Shown: in pieces, positions 1 to 10,800 of the stretch
Position numbering within the stretch: position 1 is the first letter of the stretch
Layout of the letters: each line of letters opens with the position of its first letter
NCBI GenBank assembly: GCA_949152475.1
Contig: OX424562.1
Location: forward strand, 20,956,209-21,020,208
Length of the DNA: 64,000 bases
Direction of reading: 5' to 3'
From: Terebella lapidaria
Taxonomy: Eukaryota; Annelida; Polychaeta; Terebellida; Terebellidae
Made by a program: the position numbers and the translations under genes
Notes under the pieces: model-generated
Seen by the model: the letters and a program-made list of their open reading frames with translations, nothing else
Databases searched by the model: none
Told to the model about the DNA's origin: nothing

Positions 1-1440
1 AACTAACAATCTAATTAATTACCGATCATTATTAAATTGAAGCGTTTTACTACAATTACATTTTCCGCCTAAATCATGTAAGACATGATTTTTAAAAAGA
101 TGATGCGAGAATACTTCAAAAATGTTCTTAATCCTTGAAAATCACTAAAGTTGGGGATAGTACATGCCACTGCTTTAGGAAGGAGGACATATTTGCTTCC
201 CCAACAGTACGCTGTTTTCCGCCTGGGATTCAACTATTGCTTGTGTCTTTGCTGATGTTGTTTGTTTGTTCCACACACAGCCATTTCATTACAACTTGGA
301 TCATCGTAGGACATGACCGAGGCAAACTCCACTTTATACATGGTTGCAATCACTTCTCCCCTATGTACATAGGATAATTAAGGTATAAATATTCACGCTC
401 AACCCCCATTTCATTCGGAATAATTATAGGCCTACACCATAGTAAGTGTACAACAGCTAAAAAAATGAAAAGCAATAAAATAGTACACATTGACTACTAT
501 TTTTATCTTCGGAATATTGCCTATTCATTAATTCAATGTTTTGATGCAGCATGAAGACCACAGGTCATGTAATATCAGAGAATATTAAGATCGGAATAAT
601 TTTATCAAGGCCATCAGACATGTCAACAAGTGCACAACAATTTACGAAATCGATGATGTGTTTTCTCATGAACGAAATGTCGATTGCTGCATCCATTTAT
701 ATATGAATAATATGACACCAAACACAATACACTAGCAATTTGATTGCACTTGCTTTTGAACACCAAACTACAATTAACAGCCCAGTAATCAAGCCCAAGT
801 AACCAGTTTCAACAGTGAATCAACATAATTCAACAGTGGATATATCACTGAAGCCAGCAGTACAGCTTTACCCGGTGACTGCTGAGTTCCATCTGCACCA
901 CACCCGAATCATACAGTACGCCGATCATCATTCTTTCTGAATGCGAGTCTTTTCCCCGGAAAAATGATTTTGTCATTTGCAATTATGTTTACCAGTACAT
1001 GTATACTTATTTTTTTATCCCACATTTCAATAAGTTAATTTCTTCCGATTTCCTTCGTTTTACCCTGGGCTTCGAGATTTAGAGTAATTTTGTTCATTTG
1101 AGAATTTTTGTAATGTATATAGCGGATTGATGCTATGCTGGGCTCCCGAAGTTGTGACTGTTCACTTTAATCTCAGCAGGTACATGTAAAATAATAGAGA
1201 CAAATTAGGTTCTATTAGTATGTACATCACCTCACAAATGTAATGAAAACTAGACGTCAAGGACTAAAGGCCTTAGAGGCATTGTATAAAAAAAACAAAA
1301 TGTTGACTCAGCAAAAACATGATGAAGCTCCCAATGAGACCTATAACACATTCGTGCAATTACATGTATGTTAAGGACAAGCTTGATACCCCTAAGACTA
1401 TCTCTCTAATGTCTGTATTGCTCTAGGTCGCACCGTTCCC
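1..1440. other. non-coding AT-rich DNA, no gene seen
   Basis: No open frame of convincing composition and no recognisable splice-bounded exon. The DNA is AT-rich with scattered acatgta words, as elsewhere in the window. The 80-codon frame at 135-377 has no family resemblance that I can see. Confidence 0.5.
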
Positions 1441-2190
1441 GAGGTATCGATGAAAGTCAAAAATGCCGACTCGGCGAAAAAAATTCAGGTCAAGGTCGGA
1501 ATTCATCCCTAATACCCCTGAGATATGTTTGTCTAGGGCTACGAGTCCGAAAATAGCTTCCGTTTCGCTCTACGATGCACAGTTTCCGAGATATCGACGA
1601 AAATTGAAAATGCCGACTCGGCAAAAGAATTTCAGGCCAGGGTCAAAGTTTATTTCCAGTACCCATTAGATATGTTTGTCCTAGGCCACGAGTCCGAAAA
1701 TAGTGTACGTTTCGCTCTAGGATGCACCGTTTCCGAGATATCGATGAAAACAAAAAATGCCGACTCAGCGAAAAAATTTAAGGTCAAGGTCAAAGGCCAT
1801 CCTTAATACCCTTAAGACATGTTTGTCTAGAGCGACAAGTCCGAAAATAACGTCCGTTTCGCTCTATGAAGCACAGTTTCCGAGATATCAATGAAGATGA
1901 AAAATGCTGACTCGGCGAAAAAATTCCAGGTCAAGGTCAAAGATCATCCCTAATATCCTTGAAACATGTTTGGATAGGGCCACGAGTCCGAAAATAACGT
2001 TCGATTCTCTATAAGACGCACCGTTTTCGAGATATCAACGAAAACGAAAAATGCCGACTCAGCAAATAAATTTAAGGTCAAGGTCAAATGTCATCCATAA
2101 TACGCTTAAGGAATGTTGACGATTTTCTAGGTGACGATTTCGAAAATAACGTCCGTTTGGCTCTACGATACACCGTTTCCGAGATATGCA
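1441..2190 (+). repeat. 147-bp satellite array, copy A (about five units)
   Basis: The word atgccgactc(a/g)g or a close variant recurs at 1463, 1610, 1757, 1904 and 2051, a spacing of exactly 147 bp each time. Each unit reads roughly: atgccgactcggcgaaaaa, then (a)aggtcaaggtcaaaggtca, then ccctaatacccttaaga, then tgtttgtctagg, then cgagtccgaaaataacgtc, then cgctctacgatgcaccg, then ccgagatatcgacgaaaa. Units differ by scattered substitutions, so this is an ageing array. The same monomer occurs in inverted orientation at 55.5-56.8 kb. Short open frames here are by-products of the repeat. Confidence 0.93.
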
Positions 2191-2700
2191 TGAGAGCCTC
2201 AAGGATGACTCAGGTAAAATTATTTCGAGCCCTAGGTCAAAGGTCGATCGACAGATCGGCCTCAAACTCAATAGGCTTCTTCCCTGGTGATATATGAACC
2301 TCCATGCAAAGTTCCCCAGTCATTGCCATAACACTTTTTGAGTTATCGTGCTGAAACCAGAACATTGATTCCATCCTCACGGACCCGGGAGCCGGCTCAA
2401 AAACAATAGGCTTCTTCTACACAACATTTTTGACCAGCGGTGACAATTTGGCGAAGATACATCGACGCATACTGAAGTTATCATGCGGAAACCAAAAAGT
2501 GAGAAAAAAAAGAAAAAGAAAAAAATAATTTTGACAAAACCATAAAGGAATTCTGCTGAAATGCCTTAACTCCGAAATTGAGTTACACCTTTTAGCATGC
2601 GTCACTTTACTCAGTCTGAATTTATCCCAACCTGGTTGCAAGCCTGGGATGTGTAGTCGAAGCTTCGTCACCCACTCTGAAACCATGGCAGGATTACGGT
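2191..2700 (+). repeat. satellite-associated module B, copy 1
   Basis: The DNA next to the 147-bp array contains marker strings that recur at 3,190-3,590 and, inverted, twice at 54,741-55,586. They are gatgactcaggtaaaa, tttttgagttatcgtgc, gagccggctcaaaaac, caataggcttcttctaca and ttggcgaagatacatcga. The module always sits beside the 147-bp monomers, so array and module are parts of one repeated unit. It does not code for a protein I recognise. Confidence 0.8.
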
Positions 2701-2714
2701 GCCCCTGATAGGAC

Positions 2715-2850
2715 ATGATGAAAAAGATCTACTTCGTTCGCACGAAGTATTAAGTCGTTGGCTCGAAGTACTGTTTCGATTGCACCAAGTACTAATTCGT
2801 TTGCACGAAATAATAATTCGTTTGTACGAGGTGCTAAGCCATCCTTTCAT
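2715..2850 (+). repeat. 21-bp tandem repeat (cgaagtacta family)
   Basis: About six imperfect copies of a roughly 21-bp unit, cgtttgcacgaagtactaat and variants, follow cccctgataggacatgatg. The same unit forms both arms of the fold-back at 3,590-3,870. Confidence 0.75.
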
Positions 2851-3190
2851 ACGAGTCCGAAAATAACGTCGGTTTCACTCTACGACGCACCGTTTCCGAG
2901 ATATCGACGAAAACGAAAAATGCCGACTCAGAGAAAAAATTCAAGGTCAAAGGTCATCCCTAATACCCTTAAGACACGTTTGTCTAGGGCCACGAATCCG
3001 AAAATAACGTTCGATTCGCTATAAGACGCACCGTTTCCGAGATATCAACGAAAACGAATAATGCCGACTCAGCAAAAAAAATTAAGGTCAAGGTCAAAGG
3101 TCATCAATAATACGCCTTAGACATGTTTGTCTAGGATGACGATTCCGAAAATAACGTCCGTTTCGCTCTATGGTGCACCGTTTCCGAGAT
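2850..3190 (+). repeat. 147-bp satellite, second short array (about two units)
   Basis: The atgccgactcag word lies at 2920 and 3061, 141 bp apart because a few bases of the ggtca run are missing. The array starts mid-unit, directly after the 21-bp repeats at 2850. Confidence 0.85.
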
Positions 3191-3590
3191 ATGCATGAGA
3201 GCCTCGAGGATGACTCAGGTAAAATTATTTCGAGCCCTAGGTCAAAGGTCGCTTGACAGATCGGCCTCAAAATCAATAGGCTTCTTCCCTGGTGATATAT
3301 AAACCTCCTTGCAAATTTCCACAGTCATTGCCATAATACTTTTTGAGTTATCGTGCGGAAACCAGAATCATTGATTCCATCCTCACGGACCTTACGGACC
3401 CGGGAGCCGGCTCAAAAACCATAAGCCTCTTCTACACGACATTTTTGACCAGCGGTGAAAATTTGGCGAAGATACATCGAGGCAAACTGAAGTTATCGTG
3501 CGGAAACCAAGAAGTGAAAAAATCTCATCTCAACCTGGCTGCAAGCCTGGGATGTGTAGTCGAAGCTTCGTCACCCACTCTGAAACCATG
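3190..3590 (+). repeat. satellite-associated module B, copy 2
   Basis: Second copy of the module at 2,191-2,700, with the same marker strings in the same order (gatgactcaggtaaaa, gagttatcgtgcggaaac, gagccggctcaaaaacc, ttggcgaagatacatcga). It continues into caacctggctgcaagcctgg and the shared stretch before the 21-bp repeats. Copies 1 and 2 with their arrays form a tandem duplication of about 1 kb. Confidence 0.8.
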
Positions 3591-3870
3591 GCAGGGTTAC
3601 GGTGCCCCTGATAGGACAGGATGAGAAAGATCTACTTTGTTCGCACGAAGTACTGAGTCGTTTGCACGAGGTACTAAGTCGTTTGTTATTACATCATGCA
3701 AGTGATTTAGTACTTCGTGTTAACGACTTACTACTTCGTGCAAACGACTTATAACTTCGTGCATCGACTCAGTACTTCGTGCAGACGACAAATTACTTCG
3801 TGCAAACGACTTAGTACTTCGGGCGAACGAAGTAGGTTTTGTTTTCATCAGGTCCTATCAGGGGCACCGT
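3590..3870. repeat. fold-back made of 21-bp units
   Basis: The left arm begins acggtgcccctgatagga and runs into cacgaagtactgagtcg units. The right arm (from about 3708) carries the same units inverted (tacttcgtgcaaacgac) and ends tcctatcaggggcaccgt, the exact reverse complement of the left start. The centre near 3,685-3,705 is unique. The structure is a long imperfect palindrome, as in fold-back elements or MITEs. Confidence 0.8.
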
Positions 3871-3871
3871 A

Positions 3872-4065
3872 CAGGGTATCTATCGATACAGGGTCTGCGT
3901 CTGGACTCTCCGTCTAGACACAATTAAATTTACACAATCCAGGAAGTGAATGAAATAGCTCACTTGCAGGGCATGAGGCATAATTTTAATTATAGCAATT
4001 TCCTGTGTGTTATTCGACTCATAGTGTGTTTATGTATTTTCCCCGGGGGAGCGAACACATCATGT
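3872..4065 (+). repeat. dispersed repeat, copy 1 (copy 2 at 8,608-8,935)
   Basis: Shares ggtatctatcgatacagggt, agggtctgcgtctg, gcaatttcc, atagtgtgtt and atgtattttccc in the same order with 8,728-8,935. The second copy also contains a diverged match (acccactccgaggccacgg) to the end of module B. Confidence 0.65.
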
Positions 4066-4860
4066 ATTTCCGAGCAGCGAGAATCTCAAGAATTTCATTT
4101 GTGTCAAAAAAGATGTATGTCTGATGTGATAGTAGATGTTTCATCGAAGTTTTATGCTGTTTTAGAACAATAATTATCCTTCTATCTTTTTACCGTTTCA
4201 AGTTGAACAACTCTGAGCACTACAATTTCCAACTGCATGTATGTGTGACCCCGTTTTACACAATATACCGGTGCTGACCATAGGTCCAATAACCTGACAT
4301 TGGAAACGTACTAGAAGCTCTACTGGGGAATATAGTCCAGTAATGTACAAAGTGGAGCCTCACATGGTTTCTGGTTGGTGATATTGGAGTAATTAGAGGC
4401 CTACTGCCCGCTGAGAGTAGAGATTCAGATCAATAATAGAGAGCATCCCTAATTGACTCATTAAAACAAACTTCTGACACACTTACGTGCCGAAAGCATG
4501 CTTTGAATGAACAAGATTGATATCGTGTTCGCCTTGAAAACACGCTGAGATCCATTAATGTTTATTTGTGCTTCAGTGTCAATGTTTGGTGACGAGCTAA
4601 TCAATTATATTATACCACAGATCTATCTTATGTATTTCTGATTATACTGAACCAATAATATAGCTTTGAGATTATATATTAGTTTTATTCCAGCGCTCGA
4701 GGAGGCGTCTGTGTAATGGGCATGAAAGATGAGATAATGTCCTGGGTTTTACATTGGCTTCATCATTATATAATTAGTCTCACCAATCTTCGACCAACAC
4801 TTCAGAACCTTGCGGTTTTGTTGGCTTGTACACCTATGATATTGCTACCTCAAAGAATTA
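4066..4860. other. intergenic, nothing recognised
   Basis: AT-rich DNA 3' of the minus-strand receptor gene. I see no exon, repeat or RNA gene here. Confidence 0.5.
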
Positions 4861-5407
4861 TTATTCGTTGCCACGCCCGGGAACAGCACCCACCCTTGGC
4901 AAAACTGAATCAAAATCAATGTCTTCATAATGATTTTCCTCTGGCAGGTTGCGGTAAATCAATCCACTCACTACGGTTCTTGTGCTAGAGTCGGTGAAAT
5001 GGCACTCTTGCTCAACCGGCTCCCGATTGTCCAACATGGGCGTGTCTACTGCATCACCACCATTGACGTTATTGGCATCAGCAGAGGGCCGGACGTTACG
5101 CTCCAAGGAATTCCTTGGGGATTTTCTGCACACTTTGATAGAAAACACCACTGCGACTACCGATGCAGTTAGTATTATTGCTAGAAGAGGGAGCAGCCAG
5201 ATCAGCAAGGGACTCTCATTCCCCATCTTGGAGTCGCCCCAGCCGGCAGTAGGTGATACTTCCACTAGTTCCAAGAGAACGGGACGGTGCAGGATGAAGG
5301 AACGTCTGTCATTGTGTGCCATACTCGCATCACACGTGTATGTCCATTGATAGTCATCCTCGTGCACTTCAGGGATGTACATAAATGACTTGGATAGTCC
5401 AGATGAT
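4861..5407 (-). CDS. receptor exon: end of second Ig domain, transmembrane segment, cytoplasmic tail
   Basis: The acceptor tttctttcttcgcag is strong. The exon completes the second Ig domain (EDDYQWTYTCDASM), then gives a transmembrane helix (about 27 hydrophobic residues followed by KVCRK) and a tail rich in D, E and N. Near its end are SGLIYRNL and NHYEDI. LxYxxL fits the ITIM consensus and YRN fits a Grb2-type YxN site. The two YxxL/I motifs are five residues apart, one short of a classical ITAM. The stop is TAA at 4861-4863. Confidence 0.85.
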
Positions 5408-6677
5408 CTGCGAAGAAAGAAACGTTGCAGTCATAGGTAAAATTACGCATCAGTATTGAACAGCTTGTTAACAGTTTCATATAGGCATGATGCAATGTTT
5501 GAATTGCAACAGTTAGGACTGGTCTCCAATGGGTAAAGAGTAGTATCATAGAACAACTGTATACATACATTTCTATTTCTGATAACATCCTCTCGCTAGA
5601 TACCACCATTTCCAATTTTCCGTCTTGTTGTCGGCTCCACCAGACATTGTAGGTGGACCGATCACCGGCAGACTCTCCAAACTCGACTACACAGTCCAGC
5701 CGCACAGAACCCCCAAGCTCTACAGTCACATCAGTCACGTTTGGTCGTGGGTAACGGAAACTGACTGATCTATCCTTTTGACATTCTGTAGAGATTTCAA
5801 CAATTACTTTCATTTACATGGTACTTCTCCAGTTTCTATCGAAATCAGAACATCTCTTTGATCCAATCAACGATGATCCAAAATGTTCAATTTCGCAAAA
5901 TCGCATCACATATCTTTGTACAGTATGTGATATCCATTAGACACATGCACGCATCAACCAAACACCCGATCAGATTATCAATTAATTAGAGCAAGCATCA
6001 CTGACCGGCATCATGTAGAGTGATGTTATGTACCAGGACTTGTTGTTCCGCGCCTTCTCCGTAACCCACGCACCTATACGTTGTATAGTCACGTAGACTT
6101 ATGACGTCACTAATCACCAGAGTCTGATTGTACTCCTTCAAGTACCGATCCGTGTTTGTGAAAAAAGGCATCCATTCTTGGTTATATGGTCTCAGTTCCC
6201 ACCATTCAATGCGTAAAAATCCAAGCATGCAACAGTGCAGTACTACACGGGCTCTCTCACAGGCAAACTCGATGTCCTTCAGAGCGTCACAAAGGAAGGA
6301 TAGGGCTGCAATATCGGATATGCCTTAATGCATATGTATACAATCACTGATGAGAGCATTGCGGTGTTATTCTGTTGGGGATAGTTTTACTTGAAAGTGA
6401 TGGATTTCCCGACTTACCTCAAATCATCGATACCACCTGAATCACAATTCATCATACACGAGTCATACAAACATCAGGCTATTGCATATAGTTTTAATAA
6501 TCGATTAAGTAGTCACCTACACTTGTTTGTGGACGGTTCCGATTTGCAGAATGGATCATCTCTACTGGCGGGACAATGTTCTCCTGGACGAGAGGTTATC
6601 GCTAGAGTCATAGACACATGACCCATCAAGACAAAGCAAGACAATATCCACCAAAAGCAGGTAATCAGCGGTTTCAT
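4861..6677 (-). CDS. Ig-superfamily single-pass receptor, IL-1R-like ectodomain, no TIR domain
   Basis: Minus-strand gene with four visible exons: 6677-6517, 6305-6006, 5785-5569 and 5407-4861. The last three join in phase (phase 1 then phase 2). The predicted protein has a signal peptide, one Ig domain with IEWW and TTYRC, a second with VRLDC, VWW and WTYTC, a transmembrane stretch (LLIWLLPLLAIILTA onward) and an acidic tail of about 80 residues ending at a stop. The spacing and the way one domain runs into the next recall the second and third Ig domains of interleukin-1-type receptors. That family link is inference; Ig membership is clear. There is no TIR domain. The signal-peptide exon ends in phase 2 and does not match the next exon, so an exon is missing from this model or the gene is disrupted. 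Confidence 0.8.
5569..5785 (-). CDS. receptor exon: second Ig domain, N-terminal half
   Basis: Acceptor aaatctctacag, donor AT|GTATGT. It encodes PNVTDVTVELGGSVRLDC followed by YNVWWSRQ, the A to C strands of an Ig domain. The open frame runs on past the donor, but that part is intron. Confidence 0.85.
6006..6305 (-). CDS. receptor exon: first Ig domain
   Basis: 300 nt, acceptor gatattgcag, donor G|GTCAGT. It encodes an Ig fold: a B-strand Cys (VVLHC), tryptophans in IEWWELRP, and TLVISDVISLRDYTTYRC for the E-F strands. N-glycosylation-type NQT and NIT sites are present. The acceptor is weak in pyrimidines, so the 5' edge is less sure than the 3' edge. Confidence 0.75.
6517..6677 (-). CDS. 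receptor exon 1: signal peptide
   Basis: The ATG at 6677 opens MKPLITCFWWILSCFVLMG, a textbook signal peptide with likely cleavage after SMTLA. A Cys-containing stretch (HCPASRDDPFCK) follows, ending at an AG|GTGACT donor. Two longer in-frame starts exist upstream, but MKPL gives the natural signal peptide. Confidence 0.65.
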
Positions 6678-6743
6678 CACGAACTTAGTTTTAATTGAAA
6701 ATATCGCTTCAGAAAGTGTTGTAGTTAAAATATCCATGTGCAC

Positions 6744-7600
6744 GCCTTGACATTATCAAGATATGCATACTTGACAGTTCTGCAGACATACATTAGGCAT
6801 ATTCAGGTGTGTAATACACGTTGTCAGTATGTCAATATTGCCAGGTATAAGGGATGAACGCTCTCGCGCCTTAGAAACCGTATGTTTTCGTAACTTACGC
6901 TCAAGGCAGTGGTTACCCTAGGGGTCTTATCTTTGTCTCTATGTACAGAAAAATATTTCCTGTGCTAGATCTGAAGGAAAAGCCCAAAGTCCAAAACAAA
7001 CTTCCTCTATGTAGTTTTCATAACGCCATCGCATGTGGACTATATATAATCATGACAGGGGTCCAACGGAATCCATTTATTGCCATGCACCACTTATCCC
7101 AATAACTGTGTTTTGATAACACCAAATAGTAATATTAGGGCGTTCTAGAAGTCTTGAAATTTGTATGACTGTGTGTGTATTGGCGATTTGAATGAGTTTA
7201 TTTGATGACTCGATACCAGTTTCTTTTAGTTTTATTTCAATAATGGCTGTCGTTATTCTTCGAAAATTAGATCAAACACAACCTTCGGTAGAGAGTCTAT
7301 TACGAAATCTGCAAAGAACAACAACGATAATCATGATAATAACATGGATGTAAGTATCAACTTATTACCACCAATACAACCAGATTAATGATGATGCCAT
7401 TAGCAGAGCTAAAATACAAAATTTTGGAAAAGAAACATAGCCCGACCAATATAACTAGTCAAGAGCAAAGAGAGTTCGTTTGACAAGAAGGACCTCACAA
7501 TACAATCCACCAATCATATTCACTCAAATTTTATAATGGACTGATGCCAACCCAAGGGTGTGCCCCAGCCTGGTCTCATCAGTCCCCAGAAGTCGTAGAG
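6744..7600. other. intergenic with a fragment of repeat family R at about 7,345-7,465
   Basis: The stretch atgtaagtatcaacttatta, ccaccaatac, then gaaacatagcccgacca matches family R (best copies 14.1, 19.0, 23.7 and 50.6 kb). Nothing else is recognised. Confidence 0.5.
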
Positions 7601-7627
7601 CAGCCAGTTATAGTGATCTACGACATC

Positions 7628-7862
7628 CTATGTGGGAGGAAGTACGGTAGGTGTGGGGGTCTCCAGGAGGAGTTCTCTAGATGCTGGCGTGTACTCAGGC
7701 CACGTGGCTGGGACAGTGTGTGGTCCGGTGTTTGGCTTCCTGTTTGGTTGACAAATACATGCAGCAGGAAGCTTGCTTTCATTGTGAGCATTGTAAATTT
7801 TTGTGTAGTCGGGGGTGGGTGACTGGGATACATCGGATATAACATGATAAGGTTTGATGTAT
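7628..7862 (-). CDS. carboxylesterase C-terminal exon
   Basis: Strong acceptor (tttttttttgttttctag) at 7863-7864. Its first base completes the codon left open by the donor at 8166 (GG|gtgcgt). It encodes about 78 residues ending WPEYTPASRELLLE plus a short Pro/Thr tail, then stop. Between the NFAYTG of the previous exon and WPEYTP lie about 50 residues (SPTPDYTKIYNAH, CICQPNRKP), much longer than the few residues most family members have there. Confidence 0.75.
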
Positions 7863-10800
7863 CTAGAAAACAAAAAAAAAACTACTTCCTGTCCAAGTCA
7901 TATTCTTTTCATTTGCTGTGTTCGATGAGGAAACACCTCATGTTCACCATTCCCATTTATCACACACTTGAGTCTGTGCAATATGATGACAGACATTGTA
8001 AACCAACAAATTCTAAGTAGCTCTATCTTTGGATAGTGGGTATTGCGGTTAATTATATAATACTCAAATTGTCGATGGGCGATTTCCTGTTGAGCTATAT
8101 CTTCTCACAATTCATCATGATAAATGTGACAAGGTGACAAAAACTGGCGAATGTAACAAACGCACCCGGTATAGGCGAAATTGCCGTAGTACTTCATGAT
8201 GATGTCACTGATCAACAAGTCCTCATCCGTATATTCGCTCTCCTCTAGCCATACCTCTCGGAACTCTTGGAAGATGATCGAGTATATATCGTCTATGTGT
8301 GACCCATTCACCCAGGAAGGGTAGCTGTCTAGAAAACTGGGCCGGTAGCGTAACTACCGAGAGATAGGTGGACTCTGCACCTTTGGCTCTGTTGCAAGGA
8401 GTGCTTTAGGTCAGTTGAGATGTTTGCAATGCATGTGGATTTGGTGTCATTACGTAGCGTTATGAATGGCTATTCAAGTTGCAAGTAATCATTGCAAGTG
8501 GAGACGTAATAAGTATGAACATCATACCAACAACTGTAATAAAACACTGAAATGGAAATGGAATTGAATTACATTAGTCAGACGTCACTATGTTTATTCT
8601 GCATGTCTCTCAACCTGGTCGAAGTCGGTTTTGAACCTTGTTACCCACTCCGAGGCCACGGCCGGGTCGGTATCATTCATGCCGGGAAACTGTTCGTATG
8701 CCGCCTGGGGTGGTGGCGGGAGATAGGAAGCAGGTGTAAGTATCTATCGGTACAGGGTCTGCGTCTGCCCTATTGCAATTAAACTTCCACAGCAACGGAA
8801 GTAAACACAATTACTCACTTGCTGCACTAAATTATGTGCGAGTTGCTGCTTTCAAAGAATAATCTCGTAGTAGCAATTTCCCATGCATTATCCAACTTAT
8901 AGTGTGTTCATGTATTTTTCCCAGGGGAGTGGATAGATGTACAGATGAAAGGCTATTCCAATAACATGAACTTTTGAATTACCTTTCCATTAAACATGAA
9001 ATATGACTGACAACATTGTATACATTTCCTCGTGCACCTCATTGTTGTTATTAAAGCTATATTTTCATGCAATGAACGTAGTTAACAATTTCCATCCAAT
9101 TATCATCCTAACCTCGAGTATTTCGTCCACGTTGTCGTACAGTCTGAAGTCGTTCCTGAGGTAGTCATACAACTCCTCTCTGTCCTTGTTCCCGTCATTG
9201 GAGCGGTTGAGCGGCAGTCCCAGCACATTACTGGTGACGAAACCCCGCACTGTCATGGTACGTGTACCCGTTCATCAGGTCAATGTGAGCGCCTACACCC
9301 TGCTTCAATCTCTCTAGTAGGTCCTGGAACCGGTGGATGGATAGGTAAATAGGTGTTGGTTTTTAGGTTACCATACCTATAGACCGATAACCTATTGGCA
9401 TGGCGTTGTGTCTGTCGTCGTCGGCGTCAGCGTCGTCCGTCCACACTTTTATCTTCAAAGCTTCCAGGTGAATCTTCCTGAAATTTTGCACAAAAATGCA
9501 TGAAAATATTTTGAAAAGGGTTTTTTTTTACATTAGAGCGTTGGGGGCGAAGCCCCCAACTCTCTACATGTCTATGTGCTGACTTTTTCATGGAGGTTTC
9601 ATGCCAACTTATCAACGCCCGATTTGGCATGTAAACGTTTAGACACCTACTTCAAATTAGTATTTTCTTCGTCCTTGACATAAAATCTCTCCAATTGATA
9701 GCAAACTTCGAATATACCACAGATATATAAAGCATAAATCGATGTGTTAGTTTTGAGAAAAATACGAAAAACGCTCAGGTCGTCTTGAAAACGTCAAAAT
9801 GGCGGAGCCGATGGAAATTCCCAGAATGCAATGCAAATTTTACCGCAATGATGCGTATTTTGGAACACACAATTCTCTGTTCAGCAATTCGTACATGCAT
9901 AGATGTAAGCTTGCGTGTAGCCCTCTTTGGCGTTATAAAGTAAACAAAACGATTCGTCTGCAATGCCACGGCTACATTTACCGTAATTTGATGTATTTTA
10001 TCACATGACAAAGTGTTTCATGCTGGATTGCGAAGCCTATTTTATTTTGGTCTTTTTATTTGCCTAGTAGGCATGTGTTAGGCTATATCATGATATCAGA
10101 TGGAGATATTCCTCTTAGTTTCCAATATTTTTAAGGATATTTATTGAGGTTCAATATTATTTTAGCAGGTGTATCTGTTTCGTAGATCGATTTAAAAAAA
10201 AGGTTTACTTATTAGGAATATAAATGAATGATAATATACGGGAATAAATGGGAATCATGTGGGTTAGGTTATGATAGCTTTTTTTTTTTTTGGGGGGGGG
10301 GGGGGCATTGTGTAAGATACATTCAGCTGTCGTGGTGCTGATGATGTGCTCGAGCTCTAATGTCGTCTCCCGCAGTTAGCTGCATTTTCTTGTTTATTTT
10401 CGCATTTTTTCAAATGGCGGCCATTTTCGATGAAAAACGGCCGATTTCTGATTTTTGGCGGCCATTTTCTCAGTTCAGACAGTTTTGAGATTTTTGTTTC
10501 AAAAGATTGCCCTCATATAACTCTGTGATGTGTATAAGGTTCGTTGCCCCTGAATCGCCGGTCTGCGTGTAGCGGCCATTTTCATTTTCTCGACGGGTCC
10601 CAAAAGGGACTTTCTCATGTTAAATTCTCCTATGCTTTATGATGGGACACATTATGCCTAATATCTGACTTAATATTGAGATTAGAGACTAGGAATCAAT
10701 TGTGGACACATAGGAAATGATATATGCTGATCATTTTCATGACCTTGAATTTGACCTTTGACCTCATTTTCAAGGTCACAGCACAAAATGGCTAATATCT

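Noticed and set aside
1463..3624. Small genes in the left-end satellite region
   Set aside because: The frames follow the 147-bp units and module B and recur wherever the repeat does. Composition is dictated by the repeat.
3640..3835. CRISPR-like 21-bp repeats
   Set aside because: Direct tandem units in inverted arms, no spacers.
5408..5568. Open frame continuing past the second Ig exon
   Set aside because: Lies between a good GTATGT donor and a strong TTCTTTCTTCGCAG acceptor whose phases match; it is intron.
8105..8353. Ig-domain exon belonging to the neighbouring receptor
   Set aside because: LLISDIIMKYYGN superficially resembles Ig E-F strands. However, the order SWVNGSHIDD, then YTDEDLLISDIIMKYYGNFAY, then WPEYTPASRE in the next exon fits a carboxylesterase C-terminus, and the phases match.
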